55,809 nt of DNA from Acidobacteriota bacterium (lineage in GTDB: Bacteria; Acidobacteriota; Blastocatellia; Pyrinomonadales; Pyrinomonadaceae), in NCBI GenBank assembly GCA_019639135.1, contig JAHBSL010000026.1, positions 1 to 55,809 of the forward strand, given 5' to 3'. Shown one piece after another: positions 41,089-46,861 of this stretch. The notes below the pieces were generated by a model. It was not told the origin of the DNA and searched no databases. It saw only the letters and a program-made list of their open reading frames with translations. The stretch's first letter is position 1. Every line of letters starts with the position of its first letter. A program made the position numbers and the translations under genes.

Positions 41089-41424
41089 ATGACTACGAAG
41101 GTTCGCTTGCCGATCGAATTTAAATTCAATCCCGCTGGTGGCAACGCAGTATTCGAAGGCACGACGGTTCAGGTTGATAGACTTTTTGAGTACATTTTCA
41201 AGGACAGGACTGTATCTGATTTCCTCGCAGATTTCCCGTCTGTTCCGCATACTGCTGTCGTGGACCTATTGAGAGAGGCGGCCGCGAGATTTGATGACGA
41301 TGTCGTATTTGCTGAATGCGAGCGGCGGTCGAAAGAAATGGATGAGCATCCTGAGATGGCTCTTACGCAGGAAGAATTTTCTCGTCGGATCCGAGAACAT
41401 TTTCCTTTCCTCAAAGATAAATAG
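41089..41424 (+). CDS. Orphan hybrid antitoxin: DUF433-like plus addiction-module tail
   Basis: 111 residues. Residues about 15-65 resemble DUF433: GGNAVFEGTTVQVDRLFEYI, TVSDFLADFPSVPHTAVVDL, LLREAAARF. Residues about 78-108 (ERRSKEMDEHPEMALTQEEF) align with the C-terminal third of the antitoxin at 39248 (RRDREMDENPETVLTEEQF). So a DNA-binding domain of one antitoxin class is joined to the toxin-binding tail of another. No toxin gene follows: korA starts 9 bases later. It may be a solitary antidote or regulator, possibly acting on the ParE-type toxin 1.3 kb upstream. Confidence 0.7.
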   Translation: MTTKVRLPIEFKFNPAGGNAVFEGTTVQVDRLFEYIFKDRTVSDFLADFPSVPHTAVVDLLREAAARFDDDVVFAECERRSKEMDEHPEMALTQEEFSRRIREHFPFLKDK

Positions 41425-41432
41425 ATTACTCA

Positions 41433-43484
41433 ATGGCGGAAGCAGATAAAAAAATAAACGATTTCGTAGTTAGGTTCGCGAACGTAAACGGCACCGGGTC
41501 GGCGTCGGCTAATGCTTTGTTTACGAAGGCGGTGTTTCGGATGGGCGTGCCGGTCACGCCGAAGAACATTTTCCCTTCGAACATCCAGGGCCTGCCGACG
41601 TGGTATGAGGTGCGCGTTTCGGAAAAGGGCTATCTCGGCCGGCGTGAGGGCGTTGACCTGATGGTTGCGGTCAATCCGCAGTCGATGAAAAAGGATTACG
41701 CGGACGTCCGGCCCGGCGGCTATTTTGTTTACGACAACACGAAGCCGCTCTCGCCCGAGTATGCCCGCGACGACATAACGCACCTCGGCATACCGATGAC
41801 GGCGCTCTGCAATGCCGAATATACCGATGCCCGCCAGCGGCAGCTTTTCAAGAACATCGTCTATGTCGGTGCTCTCGCCACGCTTTTTGATATCGATTTT
41901 TCCATGCTTGAGGGATTGATCGGCGAACAATTCAAGGGCAAGGAAAAGCTGATCGAGCCGAACATCCGGGCGTTGAACCTCGGTGTGAATTACGTCAAAG
42001 AGAACTTCGAGTATCCCTTCTCGCTCCGCGTCGAACGCCGCGACCTGCTTGGCGACAAGATCCTTTACAGCGGCAACTCGGCCTGCGCACTCGGGGCCAT
42101 TTATGCCGGGGCAACTATCGCCGCGTGGTACCCGATCACGCCCTCGACCTCGGTCGTTGATGCCTTTGCGAGCTACGCCGCGAAGTACCGCGTCGATGCC
42201 GAAACAGGCCGCAACAACTATGCGATCGTCCAGGCCGAGGATGAACTCGCCGCGATCGGGATGGTGATGGGGGCGATGTGGAACGGCGCCCGAGCCTTTA
42301 CGGCGACGAGCGGCCCGGGCGTCTCGCTGATGAACGAATTCCTCGGGCTGGGATATTTCGCAGAGGTTCCGACCGTTTTGATCGACGTTCAGCGGACGGG
42401 CCCATCGACCGGAATGCCGACGCGGACGCAGCAGTCGGACATCCTGCTCGCGGCCTACGCCTCGCACGGCGATACGCGGCACCCGCTGCTATTTCCGGCG
42501 ACGCCGAAAGAGTGCTTTGAGATGACGGCCGATGCCTTTGACCTGACCGAGCGGCTGCAAACGCCGGTGATCGTGATGACCGATCTCGACCTGGGTATGA
42601 ACGACCACATCACCGAGCAGCTTGTTTGGGACGATTCCCGAGCATACGACCGGGGCAAGATCCTGACCGGCGAACAGCTAGATCAGATAGCTGCGGCATC
42701 GGCTTTAGGTACGCGGGCTTCCAGCCTTGACGCCGCCTCGGCGAACGGCGACGCGGGCGGCCACCACGCCGACCTGCCCGGCCACGATGGCAGCAATGAG
42801 ACGGCCGGACAGCCGCTCGAACAGTTCAAGGGAAAGTTCGGCCGCTATCTCGATATCGACAACGACGGCATTCCGTATCGGACGATCGCCGGCACCAACG
42901 CGACCCGCGGTGCGTTCGTCACCCGCGGCTCGTCCCGCGATGAATACGGCGTTTATACCGAGGACGGCGAAGCTTACAAACGCAATGTCGACCGGCTCGC
43001 TCGCAAATGGGACACGGCGAAAGAGCTCGTCCCGCAGCCGGTCTTCTATCGGAGAGCGGACACTCCTGTCCGCATGAGTGCGAAGCACGAAAACGGCGCT
43101 GATGATCTGGGCCGTTCGATCGACCAAGACAATCTCGCCGGAGGAACCGGCGATGCGGACAAGAGTGTCCGCACTCCGCTCGGCGTTATCTTTTTCGGCA
43201 CCTCGACCTATGCCGCCGAAGAGGCGATCGAAATGCTTGCCGCTGACGGAATTACGCTTGATGCAATGCGGCCGCGGGCGTTCCCGTTCGGCAGAGCGTT
43301 CAAGGAATTCGTTGATGCTCACAAACGCATCTTTGTCATCGAACAAAACCGCGACGCCCAGTTCCGCAGCCTGATGTTGATCGAACTCGGAGTTGATGCA
43401 TCGAAGCTCATTTCCGTCCTAAACTACGACGGCATGCCGATCACTGCGGACAATATCTACCGACAGATAAAGGGTCGTGTGTGA
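41433..43484 (+). CDS. korA: 2-oxoacid:ferredoxin oxidoreductase, fused gamma-alpha subunit
   Basis: 683 residues. The N-terminal gamma domain (about 1-190: VRFANVNGTGSASANALFTK) precedes the alpha domains (about 200-470: GNSACALGAIYAGATIAAWY, PITPSTSVVDAF, IVQAEDELAAIGMVMGAMWN, FTATSGPGVSLMNEFLGLGY). The last 100 residues (GVIFFGTSTYAAEEAIEMLA to the end) are the domain II end. With KorB it decarboxylates a 2-oxoacid (2-oxoglutarate or pyruvate; not decidable here) to acyl-CoA, reducing ferredoxin. Residues about 540-582 come from the palindromic element at 43052-43177, and residues about 426-452 look like a second insertion. The start region has no clear ribosome-binding site. The stop overlaps the next ATG (TGATG). 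Confidence 0.9.
   Translation: MAEADKKINDFVVRFANVNGTGSASANALFTKAVFRMGVPVTPKNIFPSNIQGLPTWYEVRVSEKGYLGRREGVDLMVAVNPQSMKKDYADVRPGGYFVYDNTKPLSPEYARDDITHLGIPMTALCNAEYTDARQRQLFKNIVYVGALATLFDIDFSMLEGLIGEQFKGKEKLIEPNIRALNLGVNYVKENFEYPFSLRVERRDLLGDKILYSGNSACALGAIYAGATIAAWYPITPSTSVVDAFASYAAKYRVDAETGRNNYAIVQAEDELAAIGMVMGAMWNGARAFTATSGPGVSLMNEFLGLGYFAEVPTVLIDVQRTGPSTGMPTRTQQSDILLAAYASHGDTRHPLLFPATPKECFEMTADAFDLTERLQTPVIVMTDLDLGMNDHITEQLVWDDSRAYDRGKILTGEQLDQIAAASALGTRASSLDAASANGDAGGHHADLPGHDGSNETAGQPLEQFKGKFGRYLDIDNDGIPYRTIAGTNATRGAFVTRGSSRDEYGVYTEDGEAYKRNVDRLARKWDTAKELVPQPVFYRRADTPVRMSAKHENGADDLGRSIDQDNLAGGTGDADKSVRTPLGVIFFGTSTYAAEEAIEMLAADGITLDAMRPRAFPFGRAFKEFVDAHKRIFVIEQNRDAQFRSLMLIELGVDASKLISVLNYDGMPITADNIYRQIKGRV
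42709..42788 (+). repeat. Possible second in-frame repeat insertion in korA
   Basis: The segment encodes GTRASSLDAASANGDAGGHH and a few more residues, low-complexity and out of character with the conserved sequence on both sides (DQIAAASAL before, EQFKGKFGRYLDID after). The DNA begins GGTACGCGGGCTTCCAGCC, a form typical of dispersed repeats. ACGCGGGC occurs twice within it (42711 and 42751). Only one copy is in the window, so the call is tentative. Confidence 0.35.
43052..43177 (+). repeat. In-frame palindromic element, copy 2
   Basis: 126 bases (42 codons) inside korA. Terminal inverted repeats match 14 of 15 (GGAGAGCGGACACTC and GAGTGTCCGCACTCC). Left hairpin GCGGACA-CTCC-TGTCCGC (43057-43074), right hairpin GCGGACA-AGAG-TGTCCGC (43155-43172). 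Encodes RADTPVRMS, a variable middle, and GGTGDADKSVRTP. The variable middle is longer by 29 bases than in copy 1. The middle also contains GCCGG-AGGAA-CCGGC. Confidence 0.85.
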
Positions 43485-43720
43485 TGGATTTTGAGATCGT
43501 CAGCGAGATCACTGAGATAGAAACCATCGCCTCCGGTGTCGGTGTTTGAGATAGAAAGAGATTACGACGGTTGTATGGCTCTGGCAGATGGCGGAAGCTG
43601 AAAGGTATTGCTTCGGTTCGACTATTGAGTGGTAAAATACGAATTGCGGAGATCCATTGGTACGAGGCTCACGGAATCGGAAAGCGGGAATTCAAACTTA
43701 AGCTGCCATTTCTCGATTGA
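43484..43720 (+). pseudogene. Small gene broken by one in-frame stop (WYEAHGIGKREFK family)
   Basis: Starts at the ATG overlapping the korA stop (TGATG). The frame is 79 codons long with one internal TGA at 43547-43549 (MDFEIVSEITEIETIASGVG before it; RLRRLYGSGRWRKLKGIASV and IHWYEAHGIGKREFKLKLPF after it). A CGA-to-TGA change would explain the stop. I recall similar proteins of about 75-80 residues with the RWRKLKG and HWYEAHGIG motifs in many bacteria, without assigned function. The downstream part might still be translated from an internal start, but I see none that is good. Confidence 0.7.
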
Positions 43721-43722
43721 CC

Positions 43723-43965
43723 ATGAAAAACAGCAAAACACAGTTCGCACTTTGTCTAAATAATCGCGACTACCCTTCATCTATGGAGGTTGGGAAGCTT
43801 TACCGCGTTATCGAAGACGCTGACGCCGCTGCGGAGGGGTATTTGCGTGTGGTCGATGAAAGCGGTGAGGACTATGCATTTGCGACGAGCCGATTCCATT
43901 TGATCGAATTGCCGCCAAACATCGAAAAGGAACTGTTAAAAGGCGGCCTCGAACTCGCAGCCTGA
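43723..43965 (+). CDS. Small uncharacterised protein, partner of the broken gene
   Basis: 80 residues from the ATG at 43723, 2 bases after the stop of the broken upstream gene; a TTG start at 43717 would overlap it. Motifs ALCLNNRDYPSSMEVGKLYR, YLRVVDESGEDYAFATSRFH, LIELPPNIEKELLK are those of a common small protein family of unknown function. Adjacency suggests a two-gene, toxin-antitoxin-like unit; this is inference. Its last codons (CTCGCAGCCTGA) already belong to the duplicated korA 3' end, so its C-terminus was formed at the junction. Confidence 0.65.
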   Translation: MKNSKTQFALCLNNRDYPSSMEVGKLYRVIEDADAAAEGYLRVVDESGEDYAFATSRFHLIELPPNIEKELLKGGLELAA

Positions 43966-44108
43966 TGCTCGAACTCGGAGCCGCCCAGTCAGAACCGGGG
44001 GCAGTAGCGACCGGGTGATCTGAAAAGCTCATCTCCGTTCTGAACGACAACGGAATGCCGATCACTGCGGACAATATCTACCGACAGATAAAGGGTAAGG
44101 CGTTGTAG
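43956..44108 (+). pseudogene. Duplicated korA 3' end carrying a REP insertion
   Basis: Begins CGCAGCCTGATG, as korA does near 43366, and continues in the korA frame: LMLELGA, then EKLISVLNDNGMPITADNIY and RQIKGKAL stop. The real korA reads KLISVLNYDGMPITADNIY and RQIKGRV stop. A 29-base REP-like repeat (43988-44016) is inserted and creates an in-frame TGA. So a second, diverged korA terminus lies about 470 bases beyond the first. Confidence 0.85.
43988..44016. repeat. REP-like 29-base repeat, copy 2
   Basis: Begins GTCAGAACCGGGGGCAGTAG and ends GCGACCGGGT; three differences from the copy at 39175-39203. Ends CCGG/CCGGGT give an imperfect stem-loop. It interrupts the duplicated korA 3' end. 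Confidence 0.75.
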
Positions 44109-44316
44109 GCCATACTTCACGAATGAAAATGCAACAAGAAAAGCGAGTGTTGGCGTTTGGGAGGTCTGTACCGGCCGCAACTTTACCGGAAACTGCCAAA
44201 CACTGAGCCAAAGCGTTTCCAATTTCTCGACACTCGGCATCTGAACGAACATCCGTTCGATCCGTCCGCTAATGCCGCAGCCTAGGTAGGGCATCGATCT
44301 AAGTTGAGCGCGAATA

Positions 44317-44354
44317 GAGGGCGGTGGGAGCAATTCCCGCCGCTCTCGTTTTTT
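44317..44354 (+). terminator. Strong intrinsic terminator between korA and korB
   Basis: GAGGGCGGTGGGA (44317-44329) pairs with TTCCCGCCGCTCTC (44334-44347) over about 13 bp including two G-U pairs, with a short GCAA-type loop, followed by TCGTTTTTT. It would stop read-through from korA into korB. The rest of 44109-44445 holds no gene that I recognise. Confidence 0.8.
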
Positions 44355-44445
44355 GCGGCTGATTTTCTTACGATCGCCATTGGAAATCGTCGGATTCAGG
44401 TTAATATATCCATAGTAAGAAGCAGCGGCATCACCCGCATTTGAT

Positions 44446-44535
44446 ATGACATACGTTATGTCCATTTTCCGCTATCCGGCTTTGCCGAGGAACGACCTTG
44501 GGTACGCGGTCGATTATTATGAGGGTTCGCTATAG
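44446..44535 (+). pseudogene. Truncated duplicate of korB 5' end
   Basis: ATG at 44446 reads MTYVMSIFRYPALPRNDLGY and AVDYYEGSL then TAG. The true korB begins MTYVRSIFRHPALPKNDLGY, TVDYYEGSLSTLCAGCG. At DNA level the match is about 90% over roughly 85 bases and stops abruptly after GGTTCGCT. The hicBA module lies between this fragment and the intact korB. Confidence 0.88.
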
Positions 44536-44585
44536 CCGTTTATTGCTCGGCGGAAAATGACTGGTCGATCGGAAAATTTCAAGCG

Positions 44586-44594
44586 TGTTAAGAT
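44586..44594 (+). promoter_or_regulatory. Extended -10 promoter of hicBA
   Basis: TGTTAAGAT (hexamer TAAGAT at 44589-44594) lies 7 bases before the hicB ATG at 44601, predicting a leaderless transcript. Because of the terminator at 44317, this promoter may also drive korB. Confidence 0.45.
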
Positions 44595-44600
44595 TACTTT

Positions 44601-44813
44601 ATGAAGAATAGTTATACTGCCGTGTTGAAGCAGGACGGCGATTGGTGGATCGGCTGGGTTGAGGAAGTACCGGGCGTGAATTGTCAGGAGGCAACTCGTG
44701 AAGAGCTGCTGGAAAGCCTTCGGATCACGTTGAATGAAGCGTTGGAGTTCAACCGCGAAGATGCTCGTCGGATGGCTGGTGTCGATTTCGAAGAAGCGCT
44801 GATTGCTGCATGA
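44601..44813 (+). CDS. hicB: HicB-family antitoxin
   Basis: 70 residues with the HicB N-terminal fold: YTAVLKQDGDWWIGWVEEVP, GVNCQEATREELLESLRITL. It lacks a long C-terminal DNA-binding domain, so it is the short HicB form. It precedes hicA with a 4-base overlap (ATGA), the reverse of the classical hicA-hicB order but common for the short forms. Expected to neutralise HicA. Confidence 0.88.
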   Translation: MKNSYTAVLKQDGDWWIGWVEEVPGVNCQEATREELLESLRITLNEALEFNREDARRMAGVDFEEALIAA

Positions 44814-44995
44814 AGCGACGCGAGTTCATACGGCATTTACACAAACACGGTTGCGAATTGCTTCGCGAAGGCGGCAGCCACTCATGGTGGCACAATCCAT
44901 CGCAACATCGACGGTCGGCGGTTCCGAGACACACGGAGATAAACGACAAATTGATACTCAAGGTCTGCAAGGATCTGGGAATTCCAAAACCATAG
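44810..44995 (+). CDS. hicA: HicA-family mRNA interferase toxin
   Basis: 61 residues with the double-stranded RNA-binding-like HicA fold: MKRREFIRHLHKHGCELLRE, GGSHSWWHNPSQHRRSAVPR, KLILKVCKDLGIPK. The catalytic His in GGSHSWW is present, so it is probably active. HicA cleaves mRNA to arrest growth. korB begins 32 bases after its stop. Confidence 0.9.
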   Translation: MKRREFIRHLHKHGCELLREGGSHSWWHNPSQHRRSAVPRHTEINDKLILKVCKDLGIPKP

Positions 44996-45027
44996 ACATA
45001 GGCAGGCGAGTTGCTTTTGGTTAGACC

Positions 45028-46080
45028 ATGACATACGTAAGATCCATTTTCCGCCATCCGGCGTTGCCGAAGAACGACCTTGGGTACACGGTCGATTATT
45101 ATGAGGGCTCGCTTTCGACGCTTTGTGCCGGGTGCGGGCATGATTCGATAAACGCGGCCATTGTGCAGGCTTGCTGGGAGATGAACATCGAGCCGCACAA
45201 GGTGGCAAAGCTTTCCGGCATCGGCTGTTCGTCAAAGTCGCCGGCGTATTTTCTGACCAATTCGCACGGGTTCAATTCCGTCCACGGCCGGATGCCTTCG
45301 GTCGCGACCGGTGCCAATCTCGCCAACCGCGACCTGATCTATTTTGGCGTTTCGGGCGACGGCGATACGGCCTCGATCGGGATGGGCCAGTTCGTCCACG
45401 TCATCCGCCGCAACCTCAAGATGGTCTATCTTGTGATGAACAACGGCTGCTACGGCCTGACCAAGGGGCAGGATTCGGCGACCGCCGACGCCGGCTCGAA
45501 GAACAAGACCGGACACGAAAACCTCTTTGCCGCCATCGACCTGGCGAGCCTGGCGATCGAGCTCGGGGCGACCTTCGTCGGGCAGAGCTTTTCCGGAGAT
45601 AAGGAGCAACTCGTTCCGCTGCTCAAGGCGGCGATGCGGCATAACGGCTTTGCATTCCTCAACGTTATCAGCCCTTGCGTTACCTTTAACAACAACACGG
45701 GCTCGACCAAGTCCTACGACTACGTCCGCGAGCACATGGCCGCGACGGCGACGATGGACTTCATCCCGATGATGCATGAGATAAAGACGAGCTACGAATC
45801 GGGCTCCGTCAAGGACCTGACGATGCACGACGGCTCGGTCATTCACCTTAATAAGCTTGCGAAGGATTGGGACCCGACCGACCGGCTTTCGGCGACGAAC
45901 GCCGTCCGCGAGGCAAAGCGGCGGGACGAGATCCTGACCGGTTTGCTTTACATCAACGAAAACTCGACCGACCTCCACGAACTGCTCGAGACGACCGAAC
46001 AGCCGCTCAACTCACTCGGCAAATCCGATCTCTGCCCCGGCTCCGCCGCTCTCGAAAAACTCAACGCCGGGCTTCGTTAG
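45028..46080 (+). CDS. korB: 2-oxoacid:ferredoxin oxidoreductase beta subunit
   Basis: 350 residues. Thiamine diphosphate-binding beta subunit: LCAGCGHDSINAAIVQACWE (two iron-sulfur Cys), GIGCSSKSPAYF (third), and SGDGDTASIGMGQFVHVIRR then NLKMVYLVMNNGCYGLTKGQ (GDG...NN thiamine/Mg site). It pairs with KorA. In this class the fused gamma-alpha and beta genes are usually adjacent; here 1.5 kb of accessory DNA lies between them, including a terminator. The last 40 residues (ELLETTEQPLNSLGKSDLCP) are a variable tail. Confidence 0.93.
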   Translation: MTYVRSIFRHPALPKNDLGYTVDYYEGSLSTLCAGCGHDSINAAIVQACWEMNIEPHKVAKLSGIGCSSKSPAYFLTNSHGFNSVHGRMPSVATGANLANRDLIYFGVSGDGDTASIGMGQFVHVIRRNLKMVYLVMNNGCYGLTKGQDSATADAGSKNKTGHENLFAAIDLASLAIELGATFVGQSFSGDKEQLVPLLKAAMRHNGFAFLNVISPCVTFNNNTGSTKSYDYVREHMAATATMDFIPMMHEIKTSYESGSVKDLTMHDGSVIHLNKLAKDWDPTDRLSATNAVREAKRRDEILTGLLYINENSTDLHELLETTEQPLNSLGKSDLCPGSAALEKLNAGLR

Positions 46081-46281
46081 CCTCGGCAGGCGTCCTTGCC
46101 TTTCAGCGAGCTCTGCGGCTGTGCTTCGTCCGGCAGAGGGCTTCCGCGATTTTGAAACGCCCCAGAGCTTTGGGTTCCGGCTATAGCCGAACTCGATCGA
46201 AAGGTTTTGATCATTATTTGCTTTAGCCGAATATTGGGCTAAAGCCCGGAGCATTTTCCGCACCTTTCCCACTAGCTAAAG
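46081..46281. other. Non-coding region with REP-like hairpin
   Basis: GCTTTAGCC (46220-46228) and GGCTAAAGC (46237-46245) form a perfect 9-bp hairpin with a 7-base loop. Related words GGCTATAGCC and GCTAAAGC lie within 60 bases on both sides. A weak AGGC-GTCCTT-GCCT hairpin lies at about 46089-46102, just after the korB stop. No gene is seen. Confidence 0.45.
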
Positions 46282-46518
46282 CTAATGACATTTGATAGAA
46301 GCGGCGGTTTCGATATGGGCTTTGGCGCCGAGCCGTGCCCGCTAAAGATGTTCGCCGGGAAGGGCGACTAGGTGGCTCCTGTTTCCGCGATAGGCGTGGT
46401 CGGCATCGGCGTGTGTAATAACGGCCCGGTCAACCGGCTTCCACGGGTCGATGTAGAAACCGCCCGCTTAGCAATAAAGCCCCCTGGCAGTAAGCACGAT
46501 CACCCCTTTGCTCTGCAC
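46282..46518 (-). pseudogene. Decayed ligase-associated MBL-fold DNA exonuclease, N-terminal remnant
   Basis: Minus-strand frame of 79 codons with two internal stops: LTARGLYC stop AGGFYIDPWKPVDRAVITHADADHA, then HLVALPGEHL stop RARLGAKAHIETAA. The HxDADH metal motif and the YIDPW.PV.RAVITHAxxDH context match the start of ligase-associated DNA exonucleases (metallo-beta-lactamase fold). Only about a quarter of the family length remains. Nothing recognisable follows on the minus strand, and 46519-46861 holds no further gene. Confidence 0.75.
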
Positions 46519-46718
46519 GTTTGAATTTATTTCACCGAACCATGTCATGCGAAACACCGTTCAAATGGCGTCGTCTTCGATCAGTTCGATCATCGCGGTG
46601 CGGTGCTTCACTTAAGCTAAGCATAGAGTTGTCTTTCATTGTCCCGGAAGTCCCAAAATCCTTTTTTGACCTACGGCGAAACAAAATGACGTGGCTGTGC
46701 GTAATTACACGTTCATTG

Positions 46719-46748
46719 TTGCGAGCATACCCTCGCGAGTACTATATC
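46719..46748 (+). promoter_or_regulatory. Possible promoter of the DUF5117-type protease gene
   Basis: TTGCGA (46719-46724), an 18-base spacer and TATATC (46743-46748) lie about 113 bases upstream of the ATG at 46862. The match is partial. Confidence 0.3.
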
Positions 46749-46861
46749 TCGCTTTTACCCGCAAAGGCCGGAATGGCAGCAGCTTTCCGCGGCAAATTGC
46801 CGTTATGAAGCCGGGCGGTATGCAGCTTCACCCAAGCAAAACTACAAAGGAGCATCACTAA

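Noticed and set aside
43989..44465. A 158-codon minus-strand frame between korA and korB
   Set aside because: It runs through the REP repeat, the duplicated korA and korB ends and the terminator, so it is a chance frame.
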